The notes below the pieces were generated by a model, which saw nothing but the letters and a program-made list of their open reading frames with translations, searched no databases and had not been told where the DNA came from. A program made the position numbers and the translations under genes. A stretch of 41,646 nt of DNA, taken from positions 1 to 41,646 of the forward strand of contig CAOKMT010000017.1 of NCBI GenBank assembly GCA_948469885.1, in the 5' to 3' direction. Shown one piece after another: positions 29,705-39,465 of this stretch; position 1 is the first letter of the stretch, and every line of letters starts with the position of its first letter. The stretch is from an uncultured Sporosarcina sp. (lineage in GTDB: Bacteria > Bacillota > Bacilli > Bacillales_A > Planococcaceae).

Positions 29705-30610
29705 ATGGGATTATTGATGATTGTTTTGCCGGCGTTCCTTATTTTCGGCTCAGGGTATATCGGACAAAAAGTTTTTAAGCTGGACATTAAGTCGATTTCG
29801 ACGATGGCGCTTTACTTGATGACTCCTTTTTTGGCGTTCGATACGTTTTATAGTAATCCGTTAAATATGGATTATTTTTATATGTTTTTGTTTACGACGT
29901 TGCTCGTCGTTCTATTGTCCACGATTACCGTTCTCATTGGAAAGCTGAGTCGGTCTGATCGATCTCGAATTTCCGCGATGTTACTCGGTACCGTATTTCC
30001 GAACAGTGGAAATTATGGGGCACCTGTCGTGTTATTCGCTTTTGGGGCTGTGGCTTTTGATTATGCAGTTATTATTATGGTCATTCATGCTTTTCTCATG
30101 AATACAATCGGAATTTTCATCGCTTCTTTCGGTGGGAAAGAATCCGCTTCGATGAAAGATGCGCTTAAAAGTGTTCTCAGAATGCCTGTTTTGTATGGGG
30201 CTTTGCTTGGCGTCCTATTGCAAGTTATCCATGTGGAGTTGCCCGCTACCATTCTCGGGGGGATCAGTTTAGTCGGGGATGCAACTATCCCGACTGTCAT
30301 GCTCATACTCGGTATGCAACTGGCGGAAGTGAAACGGCAAAAGTTCCAATGGAGTTATATTGGGACGGTCTCATTGATCCGCATGGTCGCATCGCCCCTT
30401 CTTGCAATAGTGCTCGTCAGTTTCATGCCTGTCAATGAAGTGATCAAGTCGGTGTTCATTCTATTGGCCGCGATGCCTGTCGCGGCGAACACAACGATGC
30501 TCGCTGTTCAATTTGACGTTGAGCCGGATCTATTGTCTTTTACGACGTTGTTGACGACATTAATGAGTTTACTTACCATTCCACTGACGCTTTATTTTCT
30601 TGGAGTGTAG
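29705..30610 (+). CDS. AEC family transporter (auxin efflux carrier / malate permease type)
   Basis: This 301-residue protein has about ten membrane helices. The first half contains FGSGYIGQKVFKLD and the second GNYGAPVVLFAFGAVAFDYAVIIMVIH, matching the NYG-containing core of AEC proteins; APVVL and LILGMQLAE are also typical. Bacterial members move malate or other dicarboxylates. The ATG at 29705 follows GAGGGG by 7 bases; the in-frame TTG at 29699 is too close. It lies 119 bases after the MATE gene and may be cotranscribed or have its own weak promoter. Substrate unknown. Confidence 0.87.
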   Translation: MGLLMIVLPAFLIFGSGYIGQKVFKLDIKSISTMALYLMTPFLAFDTFYSNPLNMDYFYMFLFTTLLVVLLSTITVLIGKLSRSDRSRISAMLLGTVFPNSGNYGAPVVLFAFGAVAFDYAVIIMVIHAFLMNTIGIFIASFGGKESASMKDALKSVLRMPVLYGALLGVLLQVIHVELPATILGGISLVGDATIPTVMLILGMQLAEVKRQKFQWSYIGTVSLIRMVASPLLAIVLVSFMPVNEVIKSVFILLAAMPVAANTTMLAVQFDVEPDLLSFTTLLTTLMSLLTIPLTLYFLGV

Positions 30611-30715
30611 AGAAGGAAAAATGATTTGGGCGTTATGCCGATTAACAAGTATCCTATTTTAAAATAAATGAAAGGTTATCCGATTCGTTTAAGATCAGTT
30701 CAAAAGGAAATGGTA

Positions 30716-30721
30716 TATAAT
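30716..30721 (+). promoter_or_regulatory. Likely -10 element for pncB-nadE
   Basis: TATAAT lies 42 bases before the pncB start. No convincing -35 lies at the right distance, so the call rests on the perfect -10. Confidence 0.45.
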
Positions 30722-30762
30722 AAAGATAAAGATGACTGAGTATGTGGAAGAGGGAGACGAAT

Positions 30763-32241
30763 ATGAGTTCAAAATTTGCAGACGATAGTTTGGCTTTACA
30801 TACGGACCTATATCAAATTAATATGGCAGAATCTTACTGGGCGGATGGGATCCATGACCGGAAAGCTGTTTTTGAATTGTTTTTCAGAAGGTTGCCGTTC
30901 GGGAATGGGTACGCACTTTTTGCGGGACTGGAAAGAATTCTCGATTATTTGAAGGATTTTCGTTTCAGTGAGACCGATATCGCTTATTTAAAAGAAGAAC
31001 TTCATTATGAAGAAGATTTTCTGGATTATTTGAAAGAACTCCGATTTACGGGCGACGTCTATTCAATGGAAGAAGGGGAATTGGTTTTTGCCAATGAGCC
31101 GATCATTCGTATTGAAGCGCCTTTAATTCAAGCGCAACTTCTGGAGACCGCTCTTTTAAATATCGTCAATTACCAAACACTCATTGCGACGAAAGCGAGT
31201 CGTATTAAACAAGTCGTGCAAGACGAAGTGGTGATGGAATTTGGCACACGGCGGGCGCATGAAATGGATGCAGCGATTTGGGGCGCAAGGGCGACTGTGA
31301 TCGGAGGCGTCGAAGCGACGAGTAATGTACGGGCGGGGAAGAGGTTCGATATTCCGGTCGCGGGTACGCACGCGCACTCTATGATCCAAGCGTATAAAAG
31401 CGAATACGAAGCGTTTCACTCTTATGCAAAACGTCATAAAGACTGCATTTTCCTTGTAGATACATATAATACTTTGAAAATCGGTGTGCCGACTGCTATT
31501 CAAGTTGCAAAAGAGTTAGGAGATGACATCAACTTTATCGGCATTCGGCTCGATAGCGGAGACATTGCCTTCTTATCGAAAGAAGCACGCCGTATGTTGG
31601 ATGAAGCGGGTTTTGAAGAGGCGAAAATCGTCGTTTCGAATGACTTGGATGAATATACGATTTTAAACTTGAAGGCGCAAGGGGCAAAGGTGGATATTTG
31701 GGGGATTGGCACAAAATTGATCACCGCCTACGATCAACCCGCGCTCGGTGCCGTGTACAAAGTGGTTGCGATTGAAAATGAAAACGGTGTGATGGAGGAT
31801 ACGATTAAAATATCATCGACAGCGGAAAAGGTGACGACACCGGGACAGAAAAAACTGTACCGGATCATCGACCGGGAAAATGGGAAAGCAGAAGGGGATT
31901 ATATCACGATGCATGATGAAGATCCTGCCTCTGAGAAACGCATTAAAATGTTCCATCCGGTTCATACGTTCATTTCCAAGTTTGTCACCAACTTTGAAGC
32001 GAAAAATTTACACGTGAAAGTTGTAGAAAACGGAAACGTCCTTTATGAAAATCCGCCGCTTGAGCAAATGCGCCGCTATGCAAAAGAAAATTTGAAGTTA
32101 CTATGGGACGAATATAAACGCTCGCTTAACCCGGAGGAATATCCGGTCGATCTGAGTCAGAAGTGTTGGGATAATAAGATGCGTAACATCCAGGAAGTCC
32201 AAGAGATGATCGAAGAATATGCTTACGGAAGAGAGGGATGA
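30763..32241 (+). CDS. pncB: Nicotinate phosphoribosyltransferase
   Basis: This 492-residue enzyme makes nicotinate mononucleotide from nicotinate and PRPP, the entry step of the Preiss-Handler NAD salvage route. It shows DLYQINMAESYW at the N-terminus, the FELFFRRLPFGNGYALFAGLE block, EFGTRRAHEMDAAIWGARA, and VAGTHAHSM with the His that is phosphorylated in this family. RLDSGDIAFLSKEARR and VDIWGIGTKL follow. The ATG at 30763 is preceded by AGAGGGAG; an in-frame ATG at 30742 would bury that site. Three bases separate its stop from the nadE start. The pncB-nadE pair covers two of the three salvage steps; nadD is not here. Confidence 0.96.
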   Translation: MSSKFADDSLALHTDLYQINMAESYWADGIHDRKAVFELFFRRLPFGNGYALFAGLERILDYLKDFRFSETDIAYLKEELHYEEDFLDYLKELRFTGDVYSMEEGELVFANEPIIRIEAPLIQAQLLETALLNIVNYQTLIATKASRIKQVVQDEVVMEFGTRRAHEMDAAIWGARATVIGGVEATSNVRAGKRFDIPVAGTHAHSMIQAYKSEYEAFHSYAKRHKDCIFLVDTYNTLKIGVPTAIQVAKELGDDINFIGIRLDSGDIAFLSKEARRMLDEAGFEEAKIVVSNDLDEYTILNLKAQGAKVDIWGIGTKLITAYDQPALGAVYKVVAIENENGVMEDTIKISSTAEKVTTPGQKKLYRIIDRENGKAEGDYITMHDEDPASEKRIKMFHPVHTFISKFVTNFEAKNLHVKVVENGNVLYENPPLEQMRRYAKENLKLLWDEYKRSLNPEEYPVDLSQKCWDNKMRNIQEVQEMIEEYAYGREG

Positions 32242-32244
32242 CCG

Positions 32245-33072
32245 ATGACAGACTTGCAAAAGCAAATCATCAAGGAGTTGAAAGCGAAGCCGGTGATCGA
32301 TCCCGAGGAAGAAATTCGAAAATCGATCGACTTTTTAAAAGAATATGCAAAAAAACATTCATTTTTGAATGGATTCGTGCTTGGCATCTCAGGTGGACAA
32401 GATTCTACGCTCGTCGGCAAACTTGCCCAGCTTGCAGTCGATGAGTTGAATGAAGAAGGTAGGACGAATCGTTATCTATTTGTGGCGGTTCGTTTGCCAT
32501 ATGGTACACAATTTGACGAAGAGGATTGTCAAGATGCACTCGATTACATTCAGCCGTCACAAATTTACACGGTGAATATTAAAGAAGCGGTAGATGCAAG
32601 TGAAAAAGCACTTGAGGCAACAGGGGTGACCTTATCGGATTTCGAAAAAGGGAATCAAAAAGCGCGTGAACGGATGAAAGTCCAATATTCCGTGGCTGCC
32701 ATGCATGGGTGTGTCGTTCTTGGAAGTGACCATGCAGCCGAATCAGTGACAGGATTTTACACGAAGTTCGGCGATGGCGGGGCAGATCTTATGCCGATTT
32801 TTAGGTTGAATAAACGGCAAGGGAAGCAATTACTGGCGGCGCTTGATTGCCCCGAACATCTTTATACGAAAGTACCGACTGCTGACCTTGAGGAAGACAA
32901 ACCTGCCATCCCGGACGAAGTGGCGCTCGGAGTCACATACGATCAGATCGATGATTATTTGGAAGGAAAAGAGATACCGGAAGCCGCCAGGGAAAGACTG
33001 GAAAGTTTCTATCTTCGTTCACAACATAAGCGTCATATGCCGATCACGATTTTTGATCAGTTTTGGAAATAA
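32245..33072 (+). CDS. nadE: NH3-dependent NAD+ synthetase
   Basis: This 275-residue enzyme of the N-type ATP pyrophosphatase family amidates deamido-NAD to NAD using ammonia. The PP-loop is SGGQDS at 49-54. [17 protein letters not shown] and [35 protein letters not shown] are the usual NadE blocks for ATP and deamido-NAD binding. The length matches the short, ammonia-using form without a glutaminase domain. It starts 3 bases after pncB with GAGAGGGATG as ribosome site and ends before a strong terminator at 33152. Confidence 0.96.
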   Translation: MTDLQKQIIKELKAKPVIDPEEEIRKSIDFLKEYAKKHSFLNGFVLGISGGQDSTLVGKLAQLAVDELNEEGRTNRYLFVAVRLPYGTQFDEEDCQDALDYIQPSQIYTVNIKEAVDASEKALEATGVTLSDFEKGNQKARERMKVQYSVAAMHGCVVLGSDHAAESVTGFYTKFGDGGADLMPIFRLNKRQGKQLLAALDCPEHLYTKVPTADLEEDKPAIPDEVALGVTYDQIDDYLEGKEIPEAARERLESFYLRSQHKRHMPITIFDQFWK

Positions 33073-33151
33073 ATTCGACGCTCGATCGCGGAAAGAAAGG
33101 CTAAGTAGCAGAATGAGGATGTTAGCTTGTTTTTGAATGTATCGACAATCG

Positions 33152-33180
33152 AAGGATTCCATTTGTGGAATCCTTTTTTT
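33152..33180 (+). terminator. Terminator of pncB-nadE
   Basis: AAGGATTCC (33152-33160), a 6-base loop, GGAATCCTT (33167-33175), then a run of Ts. It is a clean intrinsic terminator. Confidence 0.93.
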
Positions 33181-33196
33181 GCTTGATTTGCTTAGG

Positions 33197-33225
33197 TTGT
33201 AGGTAGGACAGGTATCCTGTATTAT
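33197..33225 (+). promoter_or_regulatory. Promoter of the moxR-DUF58-transglutaminase operon
   Basis: TTGTAG (33197-33202), 17 bases, TATTAT (33220-33225). The spacer ends in a palindrome, ACAGG-TAT-CCTGT (33209-33221), which reaches the first bases of the -10 and could be an operator. Confidence 0.7.
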
Positions 33226-33286
33226 GAGTATACTTCAGTCAATTGTCAGATAAATAGAGATAGATAGCGATGAAGGTGGGGAAGAT

Positions 33287-34240
33287 ATGAGTGCTAAAGA
33301 AAAAATTGAAAGAATCTTAAATAATATTGATCGTGTCATGATCGGAAAGCGTGACATTGCGGAATTGAGTTTGACCGCACTACTTGCAGGTGGTCATACA
33401 TTGCTTGAAGATGTGCCCGGTGTCGGAAAAACGATGATGGTCAAAGCATTGGCAAAATCGATCGGTGCGGATTTTAAGCGTATCCAATTCACACCTGATT
33501 TATTGCCCTCTGACGTTCTCGGTGTCTCGATTTATAATCCCGAAGAAATGGAGTTTGAATTTAGACCAGGTCCGATTATGGGGAATATCGTTCTTGCCGA
33601 CGAAATCAATCGCACATCGCCTAAGACACAATCCGCCTTGCTTGAAGGAATGGAAGAGTCTTCTATCACAGTTGATGGGGAAACGATGCCGATCCCTCAA
33701 CCGTTTTTCGTCATGGCTACACAAAACCCGATTGAATATGAAGGGACATATCCACTTCCAGAAGCACAGCTCGACCGTTTTTTATTCAAGTTGGAAATGG
33801 GATATCCGACCGCATCGGAAGAAATTGAGGTGTTGCGTCGAGCTGAGAAGGAAGTGCCGCTGGATCATTTGGAGACAGTTATTTCGATAGAAGAATTGAT
33901 CGTGTTGCAAGATGCGGTGAAAGATGTAGCTGTCGATGATATTGTGAAAGCATATATTGTCAATTGTGCAAATGAAACGAGAATGCATCAGTCTATCCAT
34001 CTCGGTGTCAGTCCACGTGGTTCCCTTGCGCTGATGAGGGCGTGTCAAGCATACGCGTTACTAAAAGGAAGATCTTACGTGACACCGGATGATGTTCAAT
34101 ATCTCATGCCCTTTGTGTTCGGTCATCGAATTACTTTGCACCCCGGAGCAAGTTATGAAGGGATTACCGTGGAGGAAATCATTGAAAGCATTTTATTGAA
34201 AGTAGAAGTTCCGGTGGATAAGGTTCCACTTCATGAATAA
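33287..34240 (+). CDS. yeaC: MoxR family AAA+ ATPase (YeaC-like)
   Basis: This 317-residue AAA+ ATPase has Walker A in EDVPGVGKTMM (about 40-50), Walker B in LADEINRTSPKTQSALLEGMEE, sensor 1 in VMATQNPIEYEGTYPLPEAQLDRFL, and a C-terminal lid with GVSPRGSLALMRA. MoxR proteins act as chaperones for partner proteins, often with a DUF58/VWA protein and a transglutaminase, which is exactly the next two genes. The name comes from the matching B. subtilis yeaC-yeaD-yebA order. The ATG has GGTGGGGA upstream. Its last 8 bases overlap the DUF58 gene. Confidence 0.9.
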   Translation: MSAKEKIERILNNIDRVMIGKRDIAELSLTALLAGGHTLLEDVPGVGKTMMVKALAKSIGADFKRIQFTPDLLPSDVLGVSIYNPEEMEFEFRPGPIMGNIVLADEINRTSPKTQSALLEGMEESSITVDGETMPIPQPFFVMATQNPIEYEGTYPLPEAQLDRFLFKLEMGYPTASEEIEVLRRAEKEVPLDHLETVISIEELIVLQDAVKDVAVDDIVKAYIVNCANETRMHQSIHLGVSPRGSLALMRACQAYALLKGRSYVTPDDVQYLMPFVFGHRITLHPGASYEGITVEEIIESILLKVEVPVDKVPLHE

Positions 34241-35447
34241 CATCCGTAAACTGATCGTTAGTTCAAGTCGATTCGTTTTTGTCCTTCTCATTCTCCTCTT
34301 GGCATTTGTCTATGCGATGTTTCAAGGTGGGCAAGTGAGTTGGACAATTTTTTATATGGTTTTGCCGTTTGCCAGTTATTCACTATTATTGTTCTTTTAT
34401 CCGCTTCAGCATATTACTGCGGAACGAATCGTGCAGACGTCGAATGCGTACACAGGCGGAAAACTCAGCGTGCGGCTCCTTTTGAAGCGGCCATATCGTT
34501 TTCCATTGCTCTATACCATCGTTTCTGAAAGGTGGCGCGATGGCCAAAAAACCTTTTTGAAAGAACAGCGTCCTACACGTGTTTTCATTTTCGGCTTTCG
34601 CAAAGTGCTGGACTGGCGATATGAAATTGAGCAACTCCCTAGAGGGGAGCATACATTCGAAGGTGTGGAAGTGGAAGTCGTGGATTTTTTCGGTTGGATG
34701 CGAAAATCACAATTTATCCCGGTGAAAAGTACGATCCTTGTGTATCCGAAAACGACGGATATCCATTTACTTCCTGTAAATGGACATAAAGACGGAGGAA
34801 GCGCGATTGCTCTTTTTAACAGGATGAAAAATACGACAATCGCTACCGGATTAAGGGATTACCAAGCAGGGGATCGGATGACTTGGGTACATTGGAAGTC
34901 TTTCGCCAGAACTCAAAAATTGATGTCAAAAGAATTCGAGGATCGAAGAGTACAAGAAATGACGCTTCTTTTGGATAGTCGTCCTTCTGATATGTTTGAA
35001 GCGCAAGTTGAACTGACGGCTTCGATTTTGAAAAAAGGGTTTCAACAGTTCGGGAATATCGGTCTATTGTCAACTGACCGAGAAGGGCAACCATTTCCGA
35101 ACATCTTGACGGAAGAACAGTATCGACAGGCGTTTATTCATTTGGCGAACGTCCAGCCGACAGAAGATGCAGCATTTTGGTTAGCGAAACGTTATGGAAA
35201 TGTTTTTCGACAAGCGGGAACGCCTATTATCATTACGGGGAGTCCGGACGAACGATTTTTGGAATCTGTTGCTTCTTGTGTCCACAATCCCCGTGCGATC
35301 ATTTGTTTCGCTGTGCTGCCAAGTGATCATGCGACCCGGACGCGGATTCTCGCGGACATTCGGCAGGCGAGAAAGCGGGGAATTGTCGTTCACGCCATGA
35401 CACAGGAACGGTTTGGAAGCGCATTTGAAGAGGTGACACGTTTATGA
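34233..35447 (+). CDS. yeaD: DUF58 domain protein (YeaD-like)
   Basis: This 404-residue protein has two N-terminal membrane helices (about 10-53) separated by a short loop, then a soluble region. The DUF58 core is clear: YQAGDRMTWVHWKSFARTQKLMSKEFEDRR, the hallmark GD...W..SA...L....E pattern, at about residues 210-240. A VWA-like fold follows (LLLDSRPSDMFEAQVELTASIL). Partners of MoxR ATPases with this domain are thought to work at the membrane on cell-envelope processes. Its start overlaps yeaC and its end overlaps the next ATG by 4 bases, so all three are coupled. Confidence 0.9.
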   Translation: MNNIRKLIVSSSRFVFVLLILLLAFVYAMFQGGQVSWTIFYMVLPFASYSLLLFFYPLQHITAERIVQTSNAYTGGKLSVRLLLKRPYRFPLLYTIVSERWRDGQKTFLKEQRPTRVFIFGFRKVLDWRYEIEQLPRGEHTFEGVEVEVVDFFGWMRKSQFIPVKSTILVYPKTTDIHLLPVNGHKDGGSAIALFNRMKNTTIATGLRDYQAGDRMTWVHWKSFARTQKLMSKEFEDRRVQEMTLLLDSRPSDMFEAQVELTASILKKGFQQFGNIGLLSTDREGQPFPNILTEEQYRQAFIHLANVQPTEDAAFWLAKRYGNVFRQAGTPIIITGSPDERFLESVASCVHNPRAIICFAVLPSDHATRTRILADIRQARKRGIVVHAMTQERFGSAFEEVTRL

Positions 35448-37651
35448 AAAAGAAAAGGATGCAAAAGCGATTTCTTATTTTTATGTATGTCTTGGCGTTC
35501 GTTCTGCTTCGAGAATGGCTCTTACCTGTTATGGAACTCACGGATACAGGACATATGGATTTACTGCTGGGCTTCGTCATCATCGCTTTCGGATTTTCGC
35601 TATTCGGTGTGACTCCGTTCATTTCCATTCCGGTAAAGCTGTTATATATCGCTTGGGCTGTCCATTATATTTACTTGGATGTCGTTTGGTTTACCTTGCG
35701 AACAGCAACGATTCTTTTTCAAAATCTTGCTTCTAACTTCACGTTGATCGTCCAAGGAGACTGGGAAAACATAACGGATCCGTTCCGTACCGTTTTGTTT
35801 TTTATCCTGCTTTGGATGACGACCTATTTAATCCGTCATTGGGTTGAAACGAAGAAAAGCATTTTTCTTTTTTACATGACGACGGTGCTGTATGTGACAT
35901 TGCTAGATACGTTCACGCCTTATTCGGCAAATGGTTCAATTTTTACGATTATGTTAACGGGCTTATCGCTGCTAGGGTTGTTAACGATTATGCGGATTTA
36001 TGGGCAGGATGGAACACGATTTACTTTACGCGACTTACTGTCTGTGGCAGCCCCTTTATTTCTACTTGTTATGGTAAGTGGTGTGATCGCAAACTTGCTT
36101 CCCGAAAAGGACCCTGTTTGGCCAGATCCCGTTCCGTATTTGAAAACTTTCGTCGGCGGGACGCTGGACGAGGGGGACGAGAGAGGCGTTGCCAAAAGCG
36201 GTTACGGTCCTGATGATTCCCGATTGGGGGGGCCATTTCTGGAAGACGACACACTTGTTTTTGAAGCGGTCGTCGAAAAGAAACAGTACTGGAAAGTAGA
36301 AACTAAAAATACGTACACCACTAAAGGATGGGAACAAGTTTCGGTAGGGAATACGCCTTATGAGTTTTATCGTCCTAGGATGGTCATGGATGGAGGCGAT
36401 AGCCAGCCAGGAGTGGAAAGGGGACCAGTTGGCACTGCGAAATTGAAAATGGTGGAAAAATTCCCTTTTCTGGTATATCCCTATGGAATGACAAAGGCGA
36501 TTACCGATCAAAACGTGACGATTCTTCATTTGTCGGAATCGGGGCAATATAGGACGACAGTTGGCGAAGAGGAAGCATTCCTCGATTTTTATGAACTGGA
36601 ATATGTTGACCATAGTTATAGTTTACAAGCGCTCCGTGCAACAAGAATGGAATCTTATAATTTGTCGGGGGAGAATTTTGACGAATATTTACAGTTGCCG
36701 GAAGAATTGCCGACCCGAATTGGCGAACTTGCTGAGACGATTACTGCTTCCAGTGAAAGTGTTTACGATAAAGCGAAAGCGATTGAGCGGTATTTTGCCT
36801 CCAATGGCTTCGCTTATGACCAGCAGAATGTTGCTGTTCCAGGCGAAGATGAAGATTATGTCGACCAGTTTCTATTTGAAACAAAGAGGGGCTACTGTGA
36901 TAACTTTTCCACTTCTATGGTTGTCATGCTTCGGACGCTTGACATCCCTGCTCGCTGGGCAAAAGGGTTCGCCCCCGGTGACACAGTTAACTATGCAGAT
37001 GGCGAACAAATCTATCAAGTGACCAATAAAGAAGCACATTCATGGGTCGAAGCGTACATGCCAGGCATCGGCTGGATGCCGTTTGAGCCGACAATCGGTT
37101 TTAATGGACCGGCTGATATTGACTATGATTTGGAAATGAAAGCGGATGACCCTGAAATTCCGGAGATGCCTAAAAAAGAACGAGACCGTTTGGAACAGAA
37201 GAAAGCAGAAGGCGAAAAGAAAGAAGCATGGACCCTTAATGTTACGAAAGCCTTTGAGACGGTTGGACAGTCGATACGTGAAAATAAAATGATCCTCTTT
37301 ATCCTCTTCGCATTACTAGCACTTGTCAGTGGTGGTTTATATGCAATTCGTAAAAAGTGGATGCCGAAAGTAATTATTTCAATGTCACGTTCCAAGATAG
37401 ATGATTGGGAAACGTACGCGAATCGTTATCGGATTCTTTTAAAGCAACTGGACAGGAGTGGCTTAGAAAGGGAGAGCGGCGAAACGTTGAATGCTTACGC
37501 CGCCCGGGTTGACGGACATTTTGGTAGCGATCGTATGAAGCAGTTGACCGCTGTCTATGAAGAAGGATTGTACGGTGGAAATAAAACAGGCCATGATTGG
37601 GCAAGATTACAGAAGATGTGGGAAGATTTCATGAATGGGACTACTGATTGA
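35444..37651 (+). CDS. yebA: Transglutaminase-like membrane protein (YebA/TgpA type)
   Basis: This 735-residue protein has about six N-terminal membrane helices (residues 8-210), a large extracellular part and a last helix near 597-617 followed by a cytosolic DUF4129-like tail. The transglutaminase core carries C485 in RGYCDNFSTSMVVMLR and H532 in EAHSWVEAYMP. In the third position E548 in MPFEPT stands where many papain-like members have Asp. The TgpA type is essential in Pseudomonas and is linked to envelope integrity. The ATG start overlaps the yeaD stop. A weak hairpin at 37670 follows. The substrate is not known in any relative I can name with confidence. Confidence 0.9.
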   Translation: MKKKRMQKRFLIFMYVLAFVLLREWLLPVMELTDTGHMDLLLGFVIIAFGFSLFGVTPFISIPVKLLYIAWAVHYIYLDVVWFTLRTATILFQNLASNFTLIVQGDWENITDPFRTVLFFILLWMTTYLIRHWVETKKSIFLFYMTTVLYVTLLDTFTPYSANGSIFTIMLTGLSLLGLLTIMRIYGQDGTRFTLRDLLSVAAPLFLLVMVSGVIANLLPEKDPVWPDPVPYLKTFVGGTLDEGDERGVAKSGYGPDDSRLGGPFLEDDTLVFEAVVEKKQYWKVETKNTYTTKGWEQVSVGNTPYEFYRPRMVMDGGDSQPGVERGPVGTAKLKMVEKFPFLVYPYGMTKAITDQNVTILHLSESGQYRTTVGEEEAFLDFYELEYVDHSYSLQALRATRMESYNLSGENFDEYLQLPEELPTRIGELAETITASSESVYDKAKAIERYFASNGFAYDQQNVAVPGEDEDYVDQFLFETKRGYCDNFSTSMVVMLRTLDIPARWAKGFAPGDTVNYADGEQIYQVTNKEAHSWVEAYMPGIGWMPFEPTIGFNGPADIDYDLEMKADDPEIPEMPKKERDRLEQKKAEGEKKEAWTLNVTKAFETVGQSIRENKMILFILFALLALVSGGLYAIRKKWMPKVIISMSRSKIDDWETYANRYRILLKQLDRSGLERESGETLNAYAARVDGHFGSDRMKQLTAVYEEGLYGGNKTGHDWARLQKMWEDFMNGTTD

Positions 37652-37669
37652 TTTCCTCCACTTATAGCA

Positions 37670-37696
37670 GTAAAATGGACAAAAGAATCATTTTAC
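37670..37696 (+). terminator. Short hairpin after yebA
   Basis: GTAAAATG (37670-37677) pairs with CATTTTAC (37689-37696) across an 11-base loop. There is no T-run, so this is a weak terminator at best. A second, longer-range pairing (GCCGAG near 37727 and CTCGGC near 37756) lies in the guaA leader. Confidence 0.35.
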
Positions 37697-37785
37697 CAAA
37701 TGTCTTGAGGTTCATGGCGGAATCACGCCGAGTGTCGACTTGAGGATAGTGTTTTCTCGGCATAAATAAAAAGAGGTGGAATTAA

Positions 37786-39339
37786 ATGTCAACCAGTCCA
37801 TTACTAGCGGAACAAGAAAAAATTGTCATTATCGATTATGGTAGCTTGAACAACCAGCTTCTCACTCGTACAATACGCGAGTTCGGCGTTTACAGTGAAT
37901 TACATCCGCATACGATTACAGCAGAAGAAATAAAAAGTATGAACGCTGTCGGAATAATTTTGTCTGGTGGTCCACTATCAGTGCATGATTCAAATGCATA
38001 TGGCATTGACCCGGAAATTTTGACGTCGGGCATTCCAGTGCTCGGTGTTTGTTATGGCATGCAGTTGATCGTCAACCAATTTGGTGGAGTATCGGAGAGT
38101 CATGCTAAGCGTACGTATGCTGAAGCACAGCTGACGATGAATACTTCCACTACATTGTTTACGGGACAACCTGAAACACAAACAGTTTGGTTAAGTTATG
38201 GCGATCGTGTCACTTCTTTGCCGTCAGGCTTTGCTACTGTTGCAAGTGGAGAGGATTGTGAAATTGCAGCTATCGGAGATGATTCGCGCAAGATATATGG
38301 AATCCAGTATCTTCCAGAAGTAACTGCAAGCCAATCCGGACGCGATTTCTTACGTCATTTCATCTTTGGAATTTGTCAAGCACGTGGCGATTGGTCGATG
38401 GCGGGCTTCGTTGAAATTGAAGTTGAGAAGATCCGATCGACTGTTGGTGAAAAGAAAGTGCTTTGTGCGCTTAGTGGCGGTGTAGATTCTTCGGTCGTGG
38501 CGGCATTGATTCACCGGGCGATTGGAGATCAGTTGACGTGCATGTTCGTCGATCACGGTCTGCTTCGTAAAGGGGAAGCGGAAAGTGTCGTCGAAACATT
38601 CGGTGGAAAATTCAATATGAATTTCATTAAGATTGATGCGCAAGATCGTTTCTTGGACAAGTTAAAAGGGGTTGCAGATCCCGAGCAAAAAAGAAAAATT
38701 ATCGGTAGTGAGTTTATTTATGTCTTTGATGACGAAGCAGCAAAACTTGACGGCATTGAATTTTTGGCGCAAGGAACACTGTATACGGACATATTGGAAA
38801 GCGGAACGGCGACAGCCGAAACGATTAAATCCCACCATAATGTAGGTGGATTGCCTGAAGATATGGATTTTGAGTTGATTGAACCACTCGGTGCATTGTT
38901 TAAAGATGAAGTGCGTGCACTCGGTACTGAACTTGGTCTGCCGGATGAAATCGTATGGCGTCAACCATTCCCGGGACCAGGCTTAGGTATTCGTGTGCTT
39001 GGTGAAATCACGAGAGAAAAATTAGAAATGGTTCGTGAATCGGATGCGATTTTACGCGAAGAAATTCAAAAAGCTGGCTTAGAACGGGATATCTGGCAAT
39101 ATTTCACTGTTTTACCGGACATTCAAAGTGTTGGCGTAACAGACGGGAAACGGACGTACGATTACGCGATAGGCATTCGAGCGGTGACGTCGGTTGACGG
39201 AACGAGTTCGGATTGGGCAAAAATTCCATGGGATGTACTTGAAAAGATCAGTGCTCGTATCACATCCGAAGTGCAAAACATTAACCGTGTCTTGTATGAT
39301 GTGACGAGTAAGCCACCTTCCACAATCGAGTGGGAATAA
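37786..39339 (+). CDS. guaA: GMP synthase with degenerate glutaminase domain
   Basis: This 517-residue protein aligns along its length with GuaA, which makes GMP from XMP, ATP and glutamine. The ATP-pyrophosphatase half looks intact: SGGVDSS near 227, the [13 protein letters not shown] block, [29 protein letters not shown], and the dimerisation tail ending [10 protein letters not shown]. The N-terminal class I amidotransferase half is altered. C89 (VCYGMQ) and E178 remain, but the catalytic His in the usual FHPE is L176 (QYLPE). The His in MSHGD is Tyr (LSYGD, Y138) and DFGSQ reads DYGSL. From known chemistry, loss of the triad His should abolish glutamine use, leaving ammonia-dependent synthesis, unless a second glutaminase supplies NH3. 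The ATG has AGAGGTGG upstream. The riboswitch lies after this gene and does not control it. Confidence 0.9.
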   Translation: MSTSPLLAEQEKIVIIDYGSLNNQLLTRTIREFGVYSELHPHTITAEEIKSMNAVGIILSGGPLSVHDSNAYGIDPEILTSGIPVLGVCYGMQLIVNQFGGVSESHAKRTYAEAQLTMNTSTTLFTGQPETQTVWLSYGDRVTSLPSGFATVASGEDCEIAAIGDDSRKIYGIQYLPEVTASQSGRDFLRHFIFGICQARGDWSMAGFVEIEVEKIRSTVGEKKVLCALSGGVDSSVVAALIHRAIGDQLTCMFVDHGLLRKGEAESVVETFGGKFNMNFIKIDAQDRFLDKLKGVADPEQKRKIIGSEFIYVFDDEAAKLDGIEFLAQGTLYTDILESGTATAETIKSHHNVGGLPEDMDFELIEPLGALFKDEVRALGTELGLPDEIVWRQPFPGPGLGIRVLGEITREKLEMVRESDAILREEIQKAGLERDIWQYFTVLPDIQSVGVTDGKRTYDYAIGIRAVTSVDGTSSDWAKIPWDVLEKISARITSEVQNINRVLYDVTSKPPSTIEWE

Positions 39340-39353
39340 AACTAAAAAATATT

Positions 39354-39420
39354 GTCGTATAAATCCGGGAATATGGCCCGGGAGTTTCTACCAGGACACC
39401 TTAAATGTTCTGACTACGAT
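39354..39420 (+). promoter_or_regulatory. Purine (guanine-class) riboswitch aptamer
   Basis: The class core is recognisable: P1 TCGTA (39355-39359) with TACGA (39415-39419), TATAA, a P2 arm CCGGG/CCCGG around ATATGGC, GTTTCTACC, a P3 arm with AGGAC / GTTCT, and the 3' junction GACTACG. The junction base equivalent to position 74 is C, which by known rules selects guanine or hypoxanthine rather than adenine. It sits between guaA and the purine permease. Confidence 0.95.
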
Positions 39421-39465
39421 CCCCGTGAAGGAAAGTTCCTTCTATCTATTATGGAGATGAATGGC

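Noticed and set aside
37740-37768. TTGAGG, 17 bases, TAAATA as a guaA promoter
   Set aside because: Transcription would begin inside the ribosome binding site at about 37771, leaving no usable leader.
37652-37785. Purine riboswitch in the guaA leader
   Set aside because: The ATATGG and GTTTCTAC core is absent here; it is present only after guaA.
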